The position numbers were made by a program, and so were the translations under genes. A stretch of 58,301 bases of DNA, taken from positions 1 through 58,301 of IMG/VR virus record IMGVR_UViG_3300025889_000138; one strand, given 5' to 3'. This DNA is from a virus. The notes beneath the pieces were generated by a model, which was not told the DNA's origin, did no database searches, and saw only the letters and a program-made list of their open reading frames with translations. Shown in pieces: positions 9,591-18,771 of the stretch; the stretch's first letter is position 1, and each line of letters opens with the position of its first letter.

Positions 9591-10592
9591 ATGAAATCAA
9601 TAATTATAGTTTCTGCTTATTGCCCTGATGATGAAAGAAAAACAATGCTTGAAAATTGTATTAATTCTCTTCAACCTATTAGAAAAGATTTTGATATTTT
9701 AATTTCAAGCCATTCTTATATTCCTGAATATATTAGTAAAAAAGTAGATTTTACTTTTTATGATGCTAACAATGATTTAATATATGATTGGGATTTAATG
9801 AATCTTCCATGGTTTTCACCTTATGAAGGTTTACATATAGTTTCTTCATTAATATCTAATTTTAGTACTTATTCTGCTTGTAATAGAATAATAATGGGTG
9901 GTTTAGGTATAGCTAAAAATTTTGGATATGAAAAAGCCCATTATATAGATTATGATGCTATTATTAATGATTATTCTGAGTTTTATGAAAATAATGAATT
10001 ACTAAATAAGTATGTAACAATCCAATATAAAAAAGAATACAGAAATTTTGATTGGAATGTTGAAGGTGGTGTAGGTGTTTTCCAATCAATAAATTTAAAT
10101 AAAATAAATAAAATTTTTACAACATATGATGAAAAAGAGTTATTAAAAATTCTAAAAGAAGCCCCTAATAAAACAAATGAAATTATATATCAGGATTTAT
10201 ATAAATTAGATGGAGAGGAAATATTGTATAAAAACTGGGATGATTTACTAAATCAAGGAAACATATTTAATCAATCTATATCTACACAAAAAGATGATTT
10301 AAATGATTGGACTGTTCCTTTTTATGATACTAAAACAGGTAAATTAAATGTTATTGTTTGGAACTCTAAAAAAGATTATCCTATTAATACTAGTTTTATT
10401 ATAAATCAAGAAAAAATAATCACAATAAACAATATAAACAAATACCAATGGAGTATAAGAGAAGTAGATGATATCAATAATGTTAATGAAATATTAATTA
10501 TTGTTGATAACAAAATTAAAAACCACATCCTAATAAACACCCCAGAATTAAAAGAGAAATTTAAACGTAATAATCAAACACAATATAATTAA
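9591..10592 (+). CDS. GT-A-like glycosyltransferase (paralogue 1)
   Basis: 333 residues. The N-terminal IIIVSAYCPDDERKTMLENC start and the acidic DxD-like AHYIDYDAIINDY motif near residue 122 fit a metal-dependent GT-A fold. The last 100 residues are an Asn/Ile-rich beta region. The next protein has the same start, spacing and IDYD motif, so the two look like tandem duplicates. Donor and acceptor are unknown. Confidence 0.6.
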   Translation: MKSIIIVSAYCPDDERKTMLENCINSLQPIRKDFDILISSHSYIPEYISKKVDFTFYDANNDLIYDWDLMNLPWFSPYEGLHIVSSLISNFSTYSACNRIIMGGLGIAKNFGYEKAHYIDYDAIINDYSEFYENNELLNKYVTIQYKKEYRNFDWNVEGGVGVFQSINLNKINKIFTTYDEKELLKILKEAPNKTNEIIYQDLYKLDGEEILYKNWDDLLNQGNIFNQSISTQKDDLNDWTVPFYDTKTGKLNVIVWNSKKDYPINTSFIINQEKIITINNINKYQWSIREVDDINNVNEILIIVDNKIKNHILINTPELKEKFKRNNQTQYN

Positions 10593-11516
10593 ATGAAAAA
10601 AATAGCTTTAATAACTAGTTTTTGCAATAATAAGGAAAAAATTAATGTGTTAAAAAATAAATTAGAGACATTAAAAAATCTTAATATAGATACAATCCTT
10701 TATACAGCTATCCACCTCCCAGAAAAAATTTATAAAAAAGCAGACTATACTATAATTTCAAAAGAAAACCTAGTATTTGATTGGCCTATAAAAGCTTACT
10801 ATCAATGGACTGATATTATTATTGGAAACCTAAACATTAAAATGAGTCGCACATACCCAGATTATGGTTATGCTGTTTTAAATCAAATTAAAAAAATGGC
10901 TAATTTAGCTTTATCTATGGATTATGATCACTTTTTTATAATAGATTATGATACTCATATCACTGATGAAGTAAAAAATATTCTTTTAGACAGTAAACCA
11001 AATAGTTTTTTTCCATCAAAAAGAGAAACATCTGTTTGGCCTATAGGACTTCATTTAATATCTTTAAATAAAACTTATTTAAATAGGTTTAAAAATCTAA
11101 TAACCCCAGAATCTTATCTAACTGAAAAAAATGGAGATGCTTTTTCATGGACTCATAAAGCTATAAAATTTATTCCTGCTGTTATTGAAAATGTTGAACC
11201 TATAGAAGATTTAGTTTATAATTTTAATGAGTTTGATTTTTTTAATTATTCTACAACAAATGAGTATAAATTATTTATTCATAAAACAGACTTTGATAAT
11301 ATAAAACTTCTTTTTTATGAATTTGAAGGAGTTAAAAATATAAAAATTATAAGTGATAATTTTGAAAAAGAATTTAATTTAAAAACTTGGGAACATATTG
11401 AATTACCATTTAATACTTGTTCTTTATTAAAAATTTTATGTAATGATGAAGAAATTGATTATACAAAAAACATAATTTCTATTGGACAAAATATTTTAAC
11501 AATTAATAATATATGA
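10593..11516 (+). CDS. GT-A-like glycosyltransferase (paralogue 2)
   Basis: 307 residues beginning at the base after the preceding stop codon. MKKIALITSFCNN, a conserved FDWPIKAYYQW segment and FFIIDYDTHITDE (the DxD-like site) parallel the preceding protein. The C-terminal 90 residues form a beta-rich appendage also seen in its neighbours. It was probably formed by tandem duplication and now diverges strongly. Confidence 0.58.
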   Translation: MKKIALITSFCNNKEKINVLKNKLETLKNLNIDTILYTAIHLPEKIYKKADYTIISKENLVFDWPIKAYYQWTDIIIGNLNIKMSRTYPDYGYAVLNQIKKMANLALSMDYDHFFIIDYDTHITDEVKNILLDSKPNSFFPSKRETSVWPIGLHLISLNKTYLNRFKNLITPESYLTEKNGDAFSWTHKAIKFIPAVIENVEPIEDLVYNFNEFDFFNYSTTNEYKLFIHKTDFDNIKLLFYEFEGVKNIKIISDNFEKEFNLKTWEHIELPFNTCSLLKILCNDEEIDYTKNIISIGQNILTINNI

Positions 11517-12352
11517 TAAATGTAACTTATAATAGAGAAAATAATTCAACTTTAGTAGAATTAAATAATTTAACTTTAATTAAAGAACACCTTCCATTAA
11601 CTATCCAATTTAAAAATATTATTTCAAAAGAAATCCATTATGAAGTTAAATTAACAGACAATTGTTGGGCAGAATGGAAAGGTGGAGAATTTATTACTGA
11701 TGTTTTGATTTATTCTTCTAATGGGACTTTATTACATGAACATAAATGGGATGTCACTGTTAATGGAGATATTCATGAAAAAATGTTATGGTACTATTTA
11801 AAAGGTAGACAATTACAAGGATTAAAATCTAACGGTTTAGTTATTGGTGCTCATGATGGAAGAAACGGACATTGGATATACCCCGTTAAAGAAAATTTAA
11901 CAGAAGCTACTTTAATTGACGGTAGTGATAACCAGTTTAAAAAACTAGAAGAAAATTATTTTAATTATTTAAATACAAAATTTAAAAATATTATAGTTAC
12001 AACAGATGGATCTGATGTAGAATGGTATCAAGGCGGAGAAGGCTATACAGATACAGTAATACCATCAGTAATCAATGAATGGTTAGACTCTTCAGAAATA
12101 ACTAAAACGTATAGAAAAAGTATATCAATTAATGATTTAATAAAAGATCAAAATTATGATTGGTTACATTTAGATGTAGAAGGTTTAGATGGAGATTTAA
12201 TTTTAGCTTTGGAATCTAGACCTAATTTAATAATTTATGAAGATGAAAATTTAGATATAATTACTAAAGCTAAGCTTGATATTTGGTTTTTAGCAAATTC
12301 TTATAAAACAATTAAACACACTTGTAATACACTAGCTATTAAAAATGACTAA
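11513..12352 (+). CDS. FkbM-type methyltransferase with N-terminal beta domain
   Basis: 279 residues, starting in an ATGA overlap with the previous stop codon. Residues 1-95 form a beta-rich domain (WAEWKGGEFITDVLIY) resembling the barrel that precedes the heptosyltransferase in the next gene. Residues 105-279 contain GLVIGAHDGRNGHW (SAM loop) and LHLDVEGLDGDL, the FkbM signature. It is probably a sugar O-methyltransferase acting on the same glycan as its operon partners. Confidence 0.72.
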   Translation: MINVTYNRENNSTLVELNNLTLIKEHLPLTIQFKNIISKEIHYEVKLTDNCWAEWKGGEFITDVLIYSSNGTLLHEHKWDVTVNGDIHEKMLWYYLKGRQLQGLKSNGLVIGAHDGRNGHWIYPVKENLTEATLIDGSDNQFKKLEENYFNYLNTKFKNIIVTTDGSDVEWYQGGEGYTDTVIPSVINEWLDSSEITKTYRKSISINDLIKDQNYDWLHLDVEGLDGDLILALESRPNLIIYEDENLDIITKAKLDIWFLANSYKTIKHTCNTLAIKND

Positions 12353-14624
12353 ACCAAAAGTATATGTTCATGGTTCTTATATAGGAACTACAGGTTATAA
12401 CCAACATACAAGAGACTTTTTTAGAGAGTTATCTAAACATTTACAATTAAAAGTTAGGAATTTCACAATTGGTAAAACATGGGAAAGTTTTAATAATACC
12501 CCTCATAATAATGAACCTTATATTAATGAAATAGATAAATCTATTTTATATGAACAGATATTATGGAATGATAAGGGTGGGAGAGATAACTATAAAATAT
12601 ATTCTGACAAATCTAAAGAATTTCTACATGATTTAAATATTGTTTTATGTGAAACTAATCATCATTTATTTTATGATGGATACAATGGTCCAAAAATAGC
12701 TTATAATGTTTGGGAAACAACCCAACAACCAGAAGAATTTTTTAATAAATTAAAAGAATTCGATGAATTATGGGTTCCTTCAAAATGGCAGCGTGATGTA
12801 ACTATTAAACAAGGCTACCCAAAGGATAAAATTAAAGTTGTTCCTGAAGGAGTTGATATTCATACTTTTTACCCTGAAGAAACAACTCATGAGTTAACTT
12901 CAGATGGTAGATTTAAATTCTTTTTAGCAGGTAGATGGGATTATAGAAAATCAACTAAAGAAATTATTGAAACATTTTTAAATACATTTAATGAAAATGA
13001 TCCTGTTGACTTAATTGTTTCTATAGATAATCCTTTTTCAGGAGATGGTTTAGAAACAACAGAAAATAGATTAAAATATTATGGTTTAACAGATCCAAGA
13101 ATTAAAGTAGTTCATTTTCCATCTAGAGAAGATTATATTAAAATACTAAAATCATGTAATGTGTTTTTATCTTGTGCTCGTTCTGAGGGTTGGAATTTAC
13201 CTTTAATTGAGGCAATGGCCTGTGGTATACCCTCTATTTATTCAAACTGTTCAGGTCAACTTGAATTTGCTGAAAATAAAGGAATACCAATAAATATATT
13301 AGGTGAAAAATCAGCAAATGATTCATCATATAATCATTTTAATGATTACACAGGTAATTATTATGAACCTGATTTTAACCATTTACAACTAATGATGATG
13401 TATTCTTATAAAAAGTATGATGAATGTAAGAAAAATGCTTTAAAAGAATCAGAAGAAATTAAACATAATTTTAGTTGGGAAAAAGTAGGACAAATTGGTT
13501 ATAAAACTATAATAGAATTTTATGAAAGGAATAAACATAAAAATGCTCAATTAAAAAATGAAATAAAAATTAGTTATTTTGATGGTCCTAAAATAGAAAT
13601 TGTAGGAGATAAACTAGAACAATATCATATTGAATTTTTAGATGAAAATAATAATATTATTCATGAGGACACTATCACTAATAATATGTGGACAAAATGT
13701 TCTAGAACCTATTATACTAAATGGAAAATTAAAGTTAATGGAAATATAATTGAAGAACTTAACTTAAATAATAAACGAGTATTAATAGGATTAGAGTCAA
13801 AATCTATTGGTGATACAATTGCTTGGACACCCTATGCTGTTGATTTTGCTAAAAAACATAATTGTAAAGTAATTTTAAGCACATTTCATAACCATTGGTT
13901 TAAAGGATTAGAGACATATAAAGACATTGAATTTATAGAACCAGGACAATCAATAAACTGTGATGTTATATATCGAATAGGATGGTTTAGAGGAGAATCA
14001 GGTAAATGGGACAAATTTGAAATGTATCCTAATTATCCTCAAACTCAACCACTCCAAAAAACAGCATCAGATATTTTAGGTTTAGAATTTAAAGAATTAA
14101 ATTATGGGATAAATTTTGCCCCAAAATCAAAATCAATAAAAACAAATTATATTGTTATTGCCCCTGAATCAACTGCTGGTTGTAAAGAGTGGCCTTATGA
14201 CAGTTGGGTATCATTATCTAAAATGTTGCGTGAATTAGGATACACAGTAGTAACACTTACAAATAAACCCTATAATATAAAAGGTAATTTAAATATTCAC
14301 GGTAAAACATTAAATGAATCTATGGATATTCTTTATAATGCTAAATTTTTAATAGGATTAAGTTCAGGACTATCTTGGATAAATTGGGCTTTAGGAAAAC
14401 AAACAGTGATGATTAGTGGTTTTTCTCAAAAAGATCATGAATTTATATCTAATAATATAAGAATACAAAATGAACATGCTTGTAATTCATGTTGGAATAA
14501 TACTAACTTTATTTTTGACCCTGGAAATTGGGATTGGTGCCCAATATGGGAAGGAACAGATAAACAACATATTTGTGAAAAATCAATCTCACCATTAACT
14601 GTATTTAATTTATTACCTTTATGA
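12345..14624 (+). CDS. Bifunctional GT4 glycosyltransferase and TibC/Aah-type protein O-heptosyltransferase
   Basis: 759 residues. Residues 1 to about 395 are a GT4 enzyme: LWVPSKWQRD, VVPEGVDIHTFYPEE, the GRWDYRKS donor loop, and EGWNLPLIEAMACG, which is the E-x7-E motif. From about 405 a second enzyme follows: a small beta domain (YFDGPKIEIVGD, RTYYTKWKIKVNG), then KRVLIGLESKSIGDTIAWTPY and SSGLSWINWALGKQTVMISGF, and a Cys cluster CNSC-x15-C-x11-C near 711-746. This order matches bacterial autotransporter heptosyltransferases (TibC, Aah), which glycosylate serines in repeat proteins and carry a four-Cys metal finger. The combination suggests one enzyme that primes Ser/Thr on fibre repeats and then extends the sugar. 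Family membership is confident; the target is inferred. Confidence 0.85.
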   Translation: MTKPKVYVHGSYIGTTGYNQHTRDFFRELSKHLQLKVRNFTIGKTWESFNNTPHNNEPYINEIDKSILYEQILWNDKGGRDNYKIYSDKSKEFLHDLNIVLCETNHHLFYDGYNGPKIAYNVWETTQQPEEFFNKLKEFDELWVPSKWQRDVTIKQGYPKDKIKVVPEGVDIHTFYPEETTHELTSDGRFKFFLAGRWDYRKSTKEIIETFLNTFNENDPVDLIVSIDNPFSGDGLETTENRLKYYGLTDPRIKVVHFPSREDYIKILKSCNVFLSCARSEGWNLPLIEAMACGIPSIYSNCSGQLEFAENKGIPINILGEKSANDSSYNHFNDYTGNYYEPDFNHLQLMMMYSYKKYDECKKNALKESEEIKHNFSWEKVGQIGYKTIIEFYERNKHKNAQLKNEIKISYFDGPKIEIVGDKLEQYHIEFLDENNNIIHEDTITNNMWTKCSRTYYTKWKIKVNGNIIEELNLNNKRVLIGLESKSIGDTIAWTPYAVDFAKKHNCKVILSTFHNHWFKGLETYKDIEFIEPGQSINCDVIYRIGWFRGESGKWDKFEMYPNYPQTQPLQKTASDILGLEFKELNYGINFAPKSKSIKTNYIVIAPESTAGCKEWPYDSWVSLSKMLRELGYTVVTLTNKPYNIKGNLNIHGKTLNESMDILYNAKFLIGLSSGLSWINWALGKQTVMISGFSQKDHEFISNNIRIQNEHACNSCWNNTNFIFDPGNWDWCPIWEGTDKQHICEKSISPLTVFNLLPL

Positions 14625-15280
14625 TAAACTTAGAAAATTTTAATTGGGGCCCAACATCAGAATGGTATAAAGATCAACTTACTAGAGAAATGTTTGAAGA
14701 AAACATTTATGAAAAATATTTTCCTGTTGAAGAAGGAGATATAGTAGTTGACTTTGGAGCCTCTATAGGAGACTTTATCTGGTCTATTAAGGATAAAAAA
14801 CCAAAACATTGTTGGGTTGTTGAACCTTTAAATTCATATTTTGATATTTTACAAGAAAATTTATTAGGTTATTCTGTTTCTTTTATTAAAGCTTTTCTTA
14901 GTCAAGAAGAAACAACAGAAGTACAATGGGATGGGTTAGCTAGTGAATGTAGAAGTTTAACTTTTAAAAAATTTATAAAAGAAAATAATATTAAATATAT
15001 TGATTTTTTAAAAACAGATTGTGAAGGAGGTGAGTATAGCATCTTCACAGAAGAAAATATAGAGTATGTTTTAAACAACATTAGAAAAATATCAGGAGAA
15101 TGGCATTTAAGCACTCCTGAATTAAAAGAAAAATTTAGAAATTTTAGGGATAACTACTTAATTAAATTTAATAATTTTGAAGTTTATTCTGTAGACGGTG
15201 TTAATATCAAATGGGATTTATGGAATGAACATTTTATAGAGTATTATAATGAAGTTATAATTCATATAGATAATCGTTAA
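14621..15280 (+). CDS. FkbM-type methyltransferase
   Basis: 219 residues in an ATGA overlap with the glycosyltransferase fusion. VVDFGASIGDF is the SAM-binding loop, CWVVEPL the acidic strand, and YIDFLKTDCEGGEY the FkbM hallmark. It is the last gene of the decoration operon. It is the shortest of the three FkbM proteins here and lacks any extra domain. A glycan O-methyltransferase role is likely. Confidence 0.8.
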   Translation: MINLENFNWGPTSEWYKDQLTREMFEENIYEKYFPVEEGDIVVDFGASIGDFIWSIKDKKPKHCWVVEPLNSYFDILQENLLGYSVSFIKAFLSQEETTEVQWDGLASECRSLTFKKFIKENNIKYIDFLKTDCEGGEYSIFTEENIEYVLNNIRKISGEWHLSTPELKEKFRNFRDNYLIKFNNFEVYSVDGVNIKWDLWNEHFIEYYNEVIIHIDNR

Positions 15281-15296
15281 TTTCCTTAAAAATAAT

Positions 15297-15305
15297 AATA
15301 TTTAT
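15297..15305 (+). promoter_or_regulatory. Late-type promoter motif AATATTTAT
   Basis: It lies exactly 5 nt before the ATG at 15311 and opens the late tail block after the decoration operon. Confidence 0.6.
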
Positions 15306-15310
15306 CATAA

Positions 15311-16132
15311 ATGGCTTTAGAAACATTATCAAAAACAGGTATAGTTAACGGACAAACAGTCCAAGACTATCATGTTACTCAATCTATAGATGCTTTAACT
15401 GGAACTGTAGGATATGCTTTAACAGTTTCTGGTTCCTTTACTCTTGTTGGAACAACAGGTAGTGGTTACTTTGCTAGTTCTTTAACTACTGACCAAGTTA
15501 GACCTTCAAATGTAGTTAGTAATAAAGGATATTCAATTCCTTATTTAGCGGCCACATCTTCTACAGCCACTTTATATTATACTAAAGGTCAAGAATCAGG
15601 AGGTGAAACTTATTTAGAATACAATCCTGTAACTAATTATTTATTTACTACTTCTTCTTATGCTACTTCAGCTTCACAAGCTATATCTGCTTCTTATGCT
15701 CCATTAGGTACACCAACTTCATATAATCCAAATTATGTAAAAATTGATGATGTAGCTTATACTTCATCTACACCATATGTAATTAATGATTCTGTTCCTT
15801 CATTAATTTATATTTCCCAATCAGGTATTAATGCTCAAAGTAATAATAATGAGTTAGGATTAAGTTTTTCTCCATTAACTGGTAAAGATGGTAAAATAAT
15901 TACTTTTAATATTTTCTTTGAAAAAAGCGATTTAGAAACAAATTTTGTCTATGTTACTTCTTCAGGGGTTAGCATTTTTGGTTTAAATAATAATAGTATA
16001 GGAGCAGGTAATGATGACACATTACAAAATTTAACAGGTATTAATAATATGGCTAGTTTTGATTTCCAATGGTTAGACGGTGGAGGAGCTACAGGTATGG
16101 CTCAAGGTTGGTATTTTATTAGAAGATCTTAA
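15311..16132 (+). CDS. Virion structural protein, fibre/baseplate-associated
   Basis: 273 residues rich in Ser, Thr, Gly and Tyr with repetitive beta sequence (YATSASQAISASYAP). No catalytic motif. A late-type motif sits directly upstream and the following gene is a coiled-coil protein, then the tail sheath. It is probably a tail accessory or fibre-attachment protein. No named family is recognised. Confidence 0.7.
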   Translation: MALETLSKTGIVNGQTVQDYHVTQSIDALTGTVGYALTVSGSFTLVGTTGSGYFASSLTTDQVRPSNVVSNKGYSIPYLAATSSTATLYYTKGQESGGETYLEYNPVTNYLFTTSSYATSASQAISASYAPLGTPTSYNPNYVKIDDVAYTSSTPYVINDSVPSLIYISQSGINAQSNNNELGLSFSPLTGKDGKIITFNIFFEKSDLETNFVYVTSSGVSIFGLNNNSIGAGNDDTLQNLTGINNMASFDFQWLDGGGATGMAQGWYFIRRS

Positions 16133-16139
16133 TATTTAT
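16131..16139 (+). promoter_or_regulatory. Late-type promoter motif AATATTTAT
   Basis: It overlaps the preceding stop codon and ends 5 nt before the ATG at 16145. Confidence 0.58.
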
Positions 16140-16144
16140 AACAT

Positions 16145-16396
16145 ATGGAAAAAATAGTTTTAACACAAGAAGAGTTAACAGAACTCACCCAGTTACAACA
16201 ACAAAGACAAGATATTACTACTGATTTTGGAGTTGTAGAACTTAGAATTCAAGAGTTAGAGTTGCAAAAAGAACAAGTAATTGAAGCTTTGAGTAAATTA
16301 AAAACTCAAGAAATTCAATTTGGTCAAAAAATACAAGAAAAATACGGCGAAGGATCAATTAATATTAATACCGGAGAGTTTACAAAAGCAAATTAA
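16145..16396 (+). CDS. Small coiled-coil protein
   Basis: 83 residues, mostly one long charged helix with Leu/Gln heptads (QEELTELTQLQQQRQDI, ELELQKEQVIEALSKLKTQE). Its late-type motif and its position just before the tail sheath suggest a virion or assembly factor. No enzymatic signature. Confidence 0.7.
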   Translation: MEKIVLTQEELTELTQLQQQRQDITTDFGVVELRIQELELQKEQVIEALSKLKTQEIQFGQKIQEKYGEGSININTGEFTKAN

Positions 16397-16413
16397 TTTT
16401 TGACTCCTTTGCC

Positions 16414-16422
16414 AATATTTAT
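16414..16422 (+). promoter_or_regulatory. Late-type promoter motif AATATTTAT (tail sheath)
   Basis: The motif is followed by 23 nt of A-rich leader to the ATG at 16446. Confidence 0.6.
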
Positions 16423-16445
16423 TATCAAATAAACATTAATAAAAA

Positions 16446-18224
16446 ATGGCATCAACATTAATATCCCCTGGCGTACTCGCTATTGAAAACGATCAGTCGT
16501 TTCTCACCCAACAGCCAGTAACTGTAGGAGCTGCAATTATCGGCCCAACTGTGAAAGGTCCTGTTGAAATTCCTACTGTAGTAACTTCATACTCACAGTA
16601 TCAAAACTTATTCGGTACAACATTTACTAGCGCAAGTAGTGTTTACACTTACTTCACTTCAATTGCAGCTTATAACTATTTTGCAAATGGTGGTGAAAGT
16701 TTGTTAGTAGCTAGAGTAGTATCAGCTTCTGATTCTTGGGCTTCAGCAACAACAGATACTGGTTCTGTAACAGGAACTAATGGTGTTCAAGATGCTGTAG
16801 GTGCTCCAGTCTCAATTATGAACTCTGCTTCATTCTCACAATCATTTGCCTTAGAAACTATTTCTATGGGTGCGATTATGAATAGTGTTGGTACAACTGG
16901 ATCAAATGGAGTTTTAGATTCTGGTTCAACTGATAACTTAAGGTGGGTAATTTCAAATCCAGACACAGCTAACGGTACTTTCTCATTAATCATTAGACAA
17001 GCTAGTGACGATAATAATAACCAAAGTGTTTTAGAAACTTGGACTAACTTATCATTAGACCCTAAAGCTGATAATTATATTTCTAAAATTATTGGTGACC
17101 AGTCAGCTTCATTTAATGGAGAAGTTGCAAACCCACAAATAACAATTGGTGGTGAATATCCAAACGCTTCAAGATATGTAAGAGTTAAATCAGTTGATCA
17201 GAAAACACCAGATTACTTTAATAACTCAGGTACTGCAAAACCAGAATTTACTGGATCTATTCCAGCAGCAGGTAGTGGTTCATTTATTGCGGGTGTAGGT
17301 GTTAATGTACCTAATGGAGCTAATAAATATTATAACGAAATCACAGGTAACAACACTCAAGGTTTATCAGGTAGTGATTATACTAATATGATTGCTTTAT
17401 TATCAAACCAAGATGATTACCAATTTAACTTATTAGTAACTCCTGGTTTGTTCAATAACATCGGTACACATAACGGACAGATCACTAACATTATTAACAA
17501 CACCCAAAACAGAGGAGATAATATTTTTGTAGTTGACTTAGCTTACTACGGTACAGCTCAAGCTACAGTAATTACTCAAGCCGCTGCTAGAAACACTTCA
17601 TATGCTGCTGCTTACTGGCCTTGGTTACAAACCATTGATCCAGATACAGGAGCTAGAGTATGGGTTCCAGCTTCAACAATGATTCCAGGTGTTTATGCTT
17701 ATAATGATAGTGTAAGTGAGCCTTGGTTTGCACCAGCTGGTATTAACAGAGGTGGTTTAACGACTGTAATTAGAGCAGAACAAAAATTATCTCAAACTAA
17801 TAGAGATTCTTTATATGTAGGAAAAGTAAATCCAATCGCTACATTCCCAGGAACTGGAGTTGTAGTATACGGTCAGAAAACATTACAAACTAGAGCTTCT
17901 GCTTTAGATAGAGTAAATGTTAGAAGATTGTTAATTGCATTGAAATCATATATTTCTCAAGTAGCTAATAACTTAGTATTTGAACAAAATACAGCAGCTA
18001 CTAGAAACAGTTTCTTAGCTCAAGTTAACCCATATTTAACCTCAGTACAGCAGAAACAAGGTTTATATGCTTTCAGAGTAATTATGGATGACACAAACAA
18101 CACCGCTGATGTAATTGACAGAAACCAGTTAGTAGGTCAGATTTATATCCAACCAACTAAGACTGCTGAATTCATTTACTTGAACTTCAACATCTTACCA
18201 ACTGGAGTAGAATTCCCAGCATAA
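16446..18224 (+). CDS. gp18: Contractile tail sheath protein (T4 gp18-like)
   Basis: 592 residues. It starts with STLISPGVLAIENDQSF, the conserved sheath N-terminus, and ends with a C-terminal domain containing RNSFLAQVNPYLTSVQQKQG, DVIDRNQLVGQIYIQPTKTAE and LNFNILPTGVEF. These are hallmarks of phage sheath proteins, whose C-terminal arm links neighbouring subunits. T4 gp18 has 659 residues, so this version has a smaller protruding domain. The following gene is the tail tube, the usual order. It establishes the virus as a myovirus. Confidence 0.95.
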   Translation: MASTLISPGVLAIENDQSFLTQQPVTVGAAIIGPTVKGPVEIPTVVTSYSQYQNLFGTTFTSASSVYTYFTSIAAYNYFANGGESLLVARVVSASDSWASATTDTGSVTGTNGVQDAVGAPVSIMNSASFSQSFALETISMGAIMNSVGTTGSNGVLDSGSTDNLRWVISNPDTANGTFSLIIRQASDDNNNQSVLETWTNLSLDPKADNYISKIIGDQSASFNGEVANPQITIGGEYPNASRYVRVKSVDQKTPDYFNNSGTAKPEFTGSIPAAGSGSFIAGVGVNVPNGANKYYNEITGNNTQGLSGSDYTNMIALLSNQDDYQFNLLVTPGLFNNIGTHNGQITNIINNTQNRGDNIFVVDLAYYGTAQATVITQAAARNTSYAAAYWPWLQTIDPDTGARVWVPASTMIPGVYAYNDSVSEPWFAPAGINRGGLTTVIRAEQKLSQTNRDSLYVGKVNPIATFPGTGVVVYGQKTLQTRASALDRVNVRRLLIALKSYISQVANNLVFEQNTAATRNSFLAQVNPYLTSVQQKQGLYAFRVIMDDTNNTADVIDRNQLVGQIYIQPTKTAEFIYLNFNILPTGVEFPA

Positions 18225-18238
18225 TTTTTTAAAAGTAG

Positions 18239-18247
18239 AATATTTAT
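18239..18247 (+). promoter_or_regulatory. Late-type promoter motif AATATTTAT (tail tube)
   Basis: It lies 14 nt before the ATG at 18262, separating tube expression from sheath expression. Confidence 0.58.
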
Positions 18248-18261
18248 AACAAAATAATAAA

Positions 18262-18750
18262 ATGGCAGTATTAAATCCAAACGAAATATTTTTCACAGCG
18301 TTCGAACCTAAAACCCCTAATAGATTTATAATGTATCTAGAGGGTATACCATCGTATTTAATCAAGGGTGTTAACGCTGTTACATTAAGCCAACCTGAAA
18401 TTATGCTTAACCATATAAACGTTTATAGAAAGGTTAAAGGTAGAGCTACTTGGGGCGATATTCAGATGACATTATTCGACCCTATTACCCCATCAGGTGC
18501 TCAGGCAGTAATGGAATGGGTACGTTTACACCACGAATCAGTAACAGGTAGAGATGGTTACAGTGATTTCTATAAGAAAGACTTAACTATTGATATTTTA
18601 GGTCCTGTAGGTGATGTAGTATCAGAATGGGTAATTAAAGGAGCCTTTATTAAAGAAGCTAACTTCGGTGATTACAACTACGATACTGCTGATGCTGCTG
18701 TTAACATTACCTTAACAGTTGGTATGGATTACTGCGTATTGAACTTCTAA
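18262..18750 (+). CDS. gp19: Tail tube protein (T4 gp19-like)
   Basis: 162 residues, essentially the T4 gp19 length. NRFIMYLEGIPSYLIKGVN, the VKGRATWGDIQMTLFDPI strand and the C-terminal LTVGMDYCVLNF are characteristic of T4-type tube subunits. It forms the inner tube through which DNA passes. The gene is closed by an intrinsic terminator 22 nt downstream. Confidence 0.93.
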   Translation: MAVLNPNEIFFTAFEPKTPNRFIMYLEGIPSYLIKGVNAVTLSQPEIMLNHINVYRKVKGRATWGDIQMTLFDPITPSGAQAVMEWVRLHHESVTGRDGYSDFYKKDLTIDILGPVGDVVSEWVIKGAFIKEANFGDYNYDTADAAVNITLTVGMDYCVLNF

Positions 18751-18771
18751 AAAAAGAATATACTTTTTATT

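Noticed and set aside
12345-14624. Two separate genes misjoined by a missed stop codon
   Set aside because: The reading is open through the linker (residues 395-477), which itself resembles the N-terminal beta domain of the second enzyme.
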